A DNA stretch of 32,124 bases from Terfezia claveryi (lineage: Eukaryota; Ascomycota; Pezizomycetes; Pezizales; Pezizaceae), in contig WHUX01000407.1 of the NCBI GenBank assembly GCA_015179025.1, positions 1 through 32,124 of the forward strand, given 5' to 3'. Below are positions 28,887 through 32,124 of this stretch, piece by piece. The position numbers and the translations under genes were made by a program. Each line of letters starts with the position of its first letter. Position 1 is the stretch's first letter. The notes under the pieces were generated by a model. That model saw only the letters and a list, made by a program, of their open reading frames with translations, was not told where the DNA came from and searched no databases.

Positions 28887-30505
28887 TCAGGGCCCCTTTG
28901 CTTTTCCACCCTTTTTTGGGCCACCCTTCACAACCCTCTCCTTGCCCTCTGTCTTGGCCTTGACCCCCATGGTCTTGATCTTTACCCCTGTAGCCTTGGT
29001 TTCAGTTGGTTTGGTGGTGGTTGCCTTAGTTTTGGTAGCTTTGGCTTTGGCTTGTGTTCCCTTACCCTTCCCCTTAGCATCCCCCACATTCCCCTTGCCA
29101 TGATTTTCAGCCCCAGCCTGCTCCTCCTCATTACCATCCTCTACCTCCTCCTCCAACACTGCCTCCTCCTCCTCTATTCCCTCCGCCTCCTCCACATCCT
29201 TCTCTTCCTCCTCAGCAGGGACCTCTGTCTCAGCTCTCCGTCTTTTGGCCACTTGAGTTTTGGGACCCTCCCCCATTTGCCGTGTCCTCTTCACTTTGGA
29301 GTCATCCTCTATCATAACAGCTATTTTTTTGGTCACTTGCATTTTCTGTTGTACCCTTGCAGCTGTTCCCTTGGCAGGCTCGTTGCCACCCTTTACTTGC
29401 CTCTTGCTATGTCTAGTCTCCTTGTGAGTGTCCTCCACCACTGACTCCTCCTCAACCACTTTCTCTACCTTCCAAACATCCTTCGTTGTATTGTGCACCT
29501 TCCTTCTGATTACCGGTGCTTCCTCCACAACCTCCTCCTCCTCTGCTACTTTAACTTCCTTCACGGCCTTTCGAACCTTCGTTTTGATTACGGGTGCTTC
29601 CTCCTGAACCTCCTCCTGCACCTCCTCCTGCACCTCCTCCTCCTCTACTTCCTTCTCCCGCTCATAGTCCTCCTCTTGCTCCTCCTCCTCCTCCTCCTCC
29701 TCCTCTTGCTCCTCCTCCTCCTCCTCCTCCTCCTCGTCCAACGATGATGATGATGATAATGATGATGATGATGATGATAATACCTGTACTTGCTTCACAT
29801 GCTTCCTTGATGGAGCGACCCTCCATTTAGTTACCGGGATTGGTGCCTGCACCTCCTTTACAGTCTTCTTAGCCGCAGGGACCTTTCTGGTTACTGGGGT
29901 TAGTTCCTGCACCTCCTCCTGATCGTTGACCGTCACCTCCTTAACATTCTTCTTTGCTATGGAGGTCTTTTTTCTAGTTACAGGGCCTGCCTCTCTTACC
30001 CCTTGGCTGGCTGATCTCTGTCCCTTCGCGTCCACAGCCTTTTTACCTTTACCTTACAGAGCCTTGAAATTTTTGAGTGCCGGCTGACTGCTACTGGTAT
30101 CTAACCCCCGCTTCTTGGTATCTCGACCCGGTAGAGAAATCGGCTTATTCCAGGTAAGTGGTTGGCTTGTGAGGGCAGGAGGGTGGTTTGGGAGAGCAGG
30201 CAGTTGGCTTGTAAGGGCTGGTGGACTTGGGTCATCAGGGTACTCTGCTGCATGAGCAGCATGAGCCTGCTGTACCGCTTGATCCCTAGAAGTATTTCCA
30301 GTTCGCACTTTCTTGGCAATATCTTGACATAGTTGATTGACAGACTAAAGGATCTGCTCATCACTACAGTACTTTAGCTGCCCACTCAGAGCCATCGTTG
30401 GCAGGCCAGCGGCATGCACGCAAAATGTCAACCATGTATCAGTCTCCGATTTTTGTGGACCATGTACCCCTATTTCCTTAATCAGTTGTGAAACGTCACG
30501 CCTCT
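28887..30505 (-). pseudogene. Lys/Glu-rich repeat protein, likely nuclear
   Basis: One reverse-strand frame from about 30505 to a stop at 28887, about 540 codons, with stops at about 30505, 30345 and 30054-30056 (TAG, TAG, TAA). The N-terminal part (SQLIKEIG, SETDTWLTFCVHAAGLPTM, LKYCSDEQIL) is of ordinary composition and unrecognised. Then comes a Pro/Ala stretch, and a long charged region with five or so repeats of the form PV-x3-KV-x5-VKEV, a Ser run, a run of about 40 Glu/Gln (from GAG/GAA repeats) and a Lys/Thr/Gly-rich basic end. The composition suggests a chromatin or nucleolar protein. The open block 30035-28887 is intact. An LTR element at 30520 cuts off anything further upstream. 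Confidence 0.45.
29683..29780. repeat. TCC and GAT triplet microsatellites
   Basis: A TCC run (29683-29735) followed by a GAT/AAT run (29742-29781). On the reverse strand they encode the poly-Glu and poly-Ser tracts of the Lys/Glu-rich protein. Confidence 0.85.
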
Positions 30506-30675
30506 AAAGTAAGTATAGGTGTCACAACCGTCCTTTCCTAGCCAGGTTTGAGAGTCAGACGGGATTCTGTCCGACTCTCGTTATTGTTGGTTGATATCGT
30601 TGTTATCTCTGTTCCCGAGATAAGGGGTCTCGGGAACCTTATTCCTTCCGGTGGCCTTGGCCAGGAAGGAAGCCT

Positions 30676-30686
30676 GTATATATAGC
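30676..30686 (+). promoter_or_regulatory. TATA-like element in LTR
   Basis: GTATATATAGC, about 155 bases into the LTR, in position for an LTR promoter driving gag. Inferred from sequence only. Confidence 0.4.
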
Positions 30687-30864
30687 TTGCTCTCTCCACC
30701 CTCTCATTGGATCCCCATCCAACGTCTTGTATACCCAATACAGGACCTTGCTTCCCCCAGCGCTTGTGCACCTCCCTTGTGCATATCCTTGTCTCGAACA
30801 AACAACTCTGCAGTACAGCTGCCTCCCTTGACACACGCGGCAACTGCCTCCGCGTGTCTCGTGT

Positions 30865-30930
30865 CTCTTGTCTCTTGCCTCTTGCCTCTTGCCTCTTGCC
30901 CCTTGCCTCTTGCCTCTTGCCCTTGCCCCC
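30865..30930. repeat. 7-bp CTTGCCT repeat in LTR
   Basis: Eight or nine tandem copies of CTTGCCT/CTTGCCC. They inflate several open frames on both strands (30639-31196) that have no other support. Confidence 0.8.
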
Positions 30931-31120
30931 GTCTCAGTCTTCCCCTGGTCACACACGTAGCGTTCCTACGTGTGTCTTACCCTAGCCTTTCCCCCGATCA
31001 CACACGTAGCGCTCCTACGTGTGCGATTGCCCCTTGCCACTTCCCCGGCGTACCCCTTGGTCGCCTTGTCCCCCAGAGCCCTCGTTACACTACGTTGGAT
31101 CTTTCAGACCAACCGGTACG

Positions 31121-32124
31121 ATGTCCACAAACATTCCACTACCCACCGATAGATTCGCAGCCTGGAGGGCGACTCCGATCCCATCAGACCCGATAGAACT
31201 ATCAGCATACCGACGAAATGTGATCGAGATATTTACAGATACTTATGCCATCGGCGAACAACAAGAAGCGGACCTTCAAAAAGCTGAAAGGCGAATCCGA
31301 GAAGCTGAAGATGAAATAACCCTCCTCCGAGAAGATGCAGCAGAGGACAGGATAACCATCCGGAGACTGACTCGCGCTTTGGACCTGACCGATGGTCCAA
31401 AAAACCAGAAAACACAAGACCTACCCACCCCGCCCAAGTTTAATGGGGACCGGGGCCGGCTACGAGCATGGAAAAACTCTGTGCAGATAAAACTCTCTGG
31501 GGACTCGGCGAAGTTCCCCACCATCCACCACCAGCTCTCATACGTCTATGGCCTACTGGAGGGTAAGGCCATGGACCAGGTACAGCCCTTCGTCAAGGCT
31601 ATGGGGATTGATCTGTTAGACATCCCAGCACTAATGGCAATCCTGGACCGAGCCTTCGGAGACCCGGATCCTAAAGGAACCGCCAGCAGGGCCCTGCGAG
31701 ACCTCAAGCAAAAACACAACGAACTGTCAGCCTATGTCGCTGAGTTCTCCAGGCTAGCAGCAGAGCTCAATTGGAATGACGAAGCCAAGCTCGATCAGTT
31801 CAAAGACGGGCTTACCTTCGAGCTGAAAAAGGCTCTGGTTTACTGCCCACCGACCAAGACCCTAGAGGGACTTATTGAACAAGCTAGCTGGGTGGAACAG
31901 CAGACAGCGGCACTCAGAGCCCTCCAAAAGACACTCCCGACCTCGACTCCCCGTACACCATTTCTGACAGCACGCACCCAACAACAACAACCCACACCAG
32001 TCAACAAGCCTGCACACCCCTCCCTGGTAGCGGGTGGGGCTGCCCCCATGGACCTGTCAGCAGGTAGACCTCGTCTTACCCAGGAGGAAAGGGACCGTCG
32101 CCGCACTCAGGGTTGTGCATTGTA
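31121..32124 (+). CDS. Gag of a young Ty3/gypsy retrotransposon (continues beyond window)
   Basis: Open for 334 codons to the window edge with no stop. ATG lies 31 bases after the inferred LTR end. Residues 45-92 are a predicted coiled coil (ADLQKAERRIREAEDEITLL then EDRITIRRL). From residue 105 PPKFNGDRGRLRAWKNSVQIKL opens the retrotransposon Gag domain, followed by YGLLEGKAMDQVQPF, RALRDLKQKHNELSAYVAEF and DQFKDGLTFELKKAL, the typical helical capsid pattern. A Gln/Pro-rich spacer leads to DRRRTQGC, probably the first Cys of a CCHC knuckle that falls outside. Base use is balanced and the ORF intact, unlike the other elements, so this insertion is recent. Unrelated to gag of copies A-C. Confidence 0.85.
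   Translation, partial: MSTNIPLPTDRFAAWRATPIPSDPIELSAYRRNVIEIFTDTYAIGEQQEADLQKAERRIREAEDEITLLREDAAEDRITIRRLTRALDLTDGPKNQKTQDLPTPPKFNGDRGRLRAWKNSVQIKLSGDSAKFPTIHHQLSYVYGLLEGKAMDQVQPFVKAMGIDLLDIPALMAILDRAFGDPDPKGTASRALRDLKQKHNELSAYVAEFSRLAAELNWNDEAKLDQFKDGLTFELKKALVYCPPTKTLEGLIEQASWVEQQTAALRALQKTLPTSTPRTPFLTARTQQQQPTPVNKPAHPSLVAGGAAPMDLSAGRPRLTQEERDRRRTQGCAL

Larger units (their letters stand above)
30520..31089 (+). repeat. 5' LTR of a young Ty3/gypsy element
   Basis: Starts TGTCACAACCG, a common fungal gypsy LTR opening, and probably ends CTCGTTACA just before a gag ORF; the 3' boundary is inferred, as the second LTR is outside the window. It holds a TATA-like TATATATAGC near 30677, a CTTGCCT repeat (about 30865-30930) and five hairpins. 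GC-richer than the other LTR family, with no sign of C-to-T decay. Confidence 0.55.

Noticed and set aside
28686..29444. Plus-strand ORF of 252 codons rich in Leu
   Set aside because: Antisense to the Lys/Glu-rich frame, whose repeats and length are more coherent; its start lies in a poly-A and simple-repeat tract.
30639..31196. Overlapping ORFs on both strands in the LTR
   Set aside because: They come from the 7-base CTTGCCT repeat and hairpins; the LTR start, TATA box and downstream gag explain the region better.

Overview
The window reads as a transposon graveyard from a filamentous fungus, most likely an ascomycete with RIP-like repeat mutation. This rests on AT-rich Ty3/gypsy chromovirus copies whose in-frame stops look like CAA/CAG to TAA/TAG changes, a Fot/pogo-type DDE transposon with a TA target duplication, short GT..AG introns with CTAAC-like branch sites, and a relative of a fungal DUF6532-type protein. 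No rRNA, tRNA or CRISPR was recognised, and the species cannot be named.

Layout. 1-1859: two inverted 9-bp minisatellite arrays and otherwise unassigned AT-rich DNA. 1860-7221: chromovirus copy A (+), with 5' LTR, leader carrying an antisense ORF, gag, protease, RT and RNase H, cut off just after RNase H. 7222-14704: copy B of the same family (-), inserted tail-to-tail: 3' LTR (split by an 821-bp hAT-like foldback element), chromodomain, GPY/F, integrase, an unusual Cys/His-rich linker, RNase H, RT, protease and gag. Its gag is cut and joined to a 36-bp transposon tip. 15131-24068: copy C (-), heavily mutated, with two later insertions that both leave TA duplications: a 2.2-kb foldback element (15578-17788) and a 2.5-kb pogo/Fot transposon (19876-22370). 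A second hAT-like terminus abuts its 5' end (24069).

24230-30519 is lower-copy DNA with decayed host-like genes: an acidic Gly/Asp-rich ORF (+), a divergent histone H3-fold ORF (-), a multi-exon DUF6532-like gene with stops (-), and a Lys/Glu-rich repeat protein (-). A younger, unmutated Ty3/gypsy element (LTR at about 30520, intact gag from 31121) has landed upstream of, or inside, the last gene and runs off the window.

Inferred order of events: chromovirus copies insert and are mutated; pogo and the TA foldback enter copy C; copy B enters copy A and is itself hit by the hAT-like element; the element at 30520 is the most recent. The most unusual points are the two foldback elements of different transposon types that share one AT-rich minisatellite, the Cys/His-rich linker between RNase H and integrase, the conserved antisense ORF in the chromovirus leader, the divergent H3-like ORF, and the hairpin-studded LTR.
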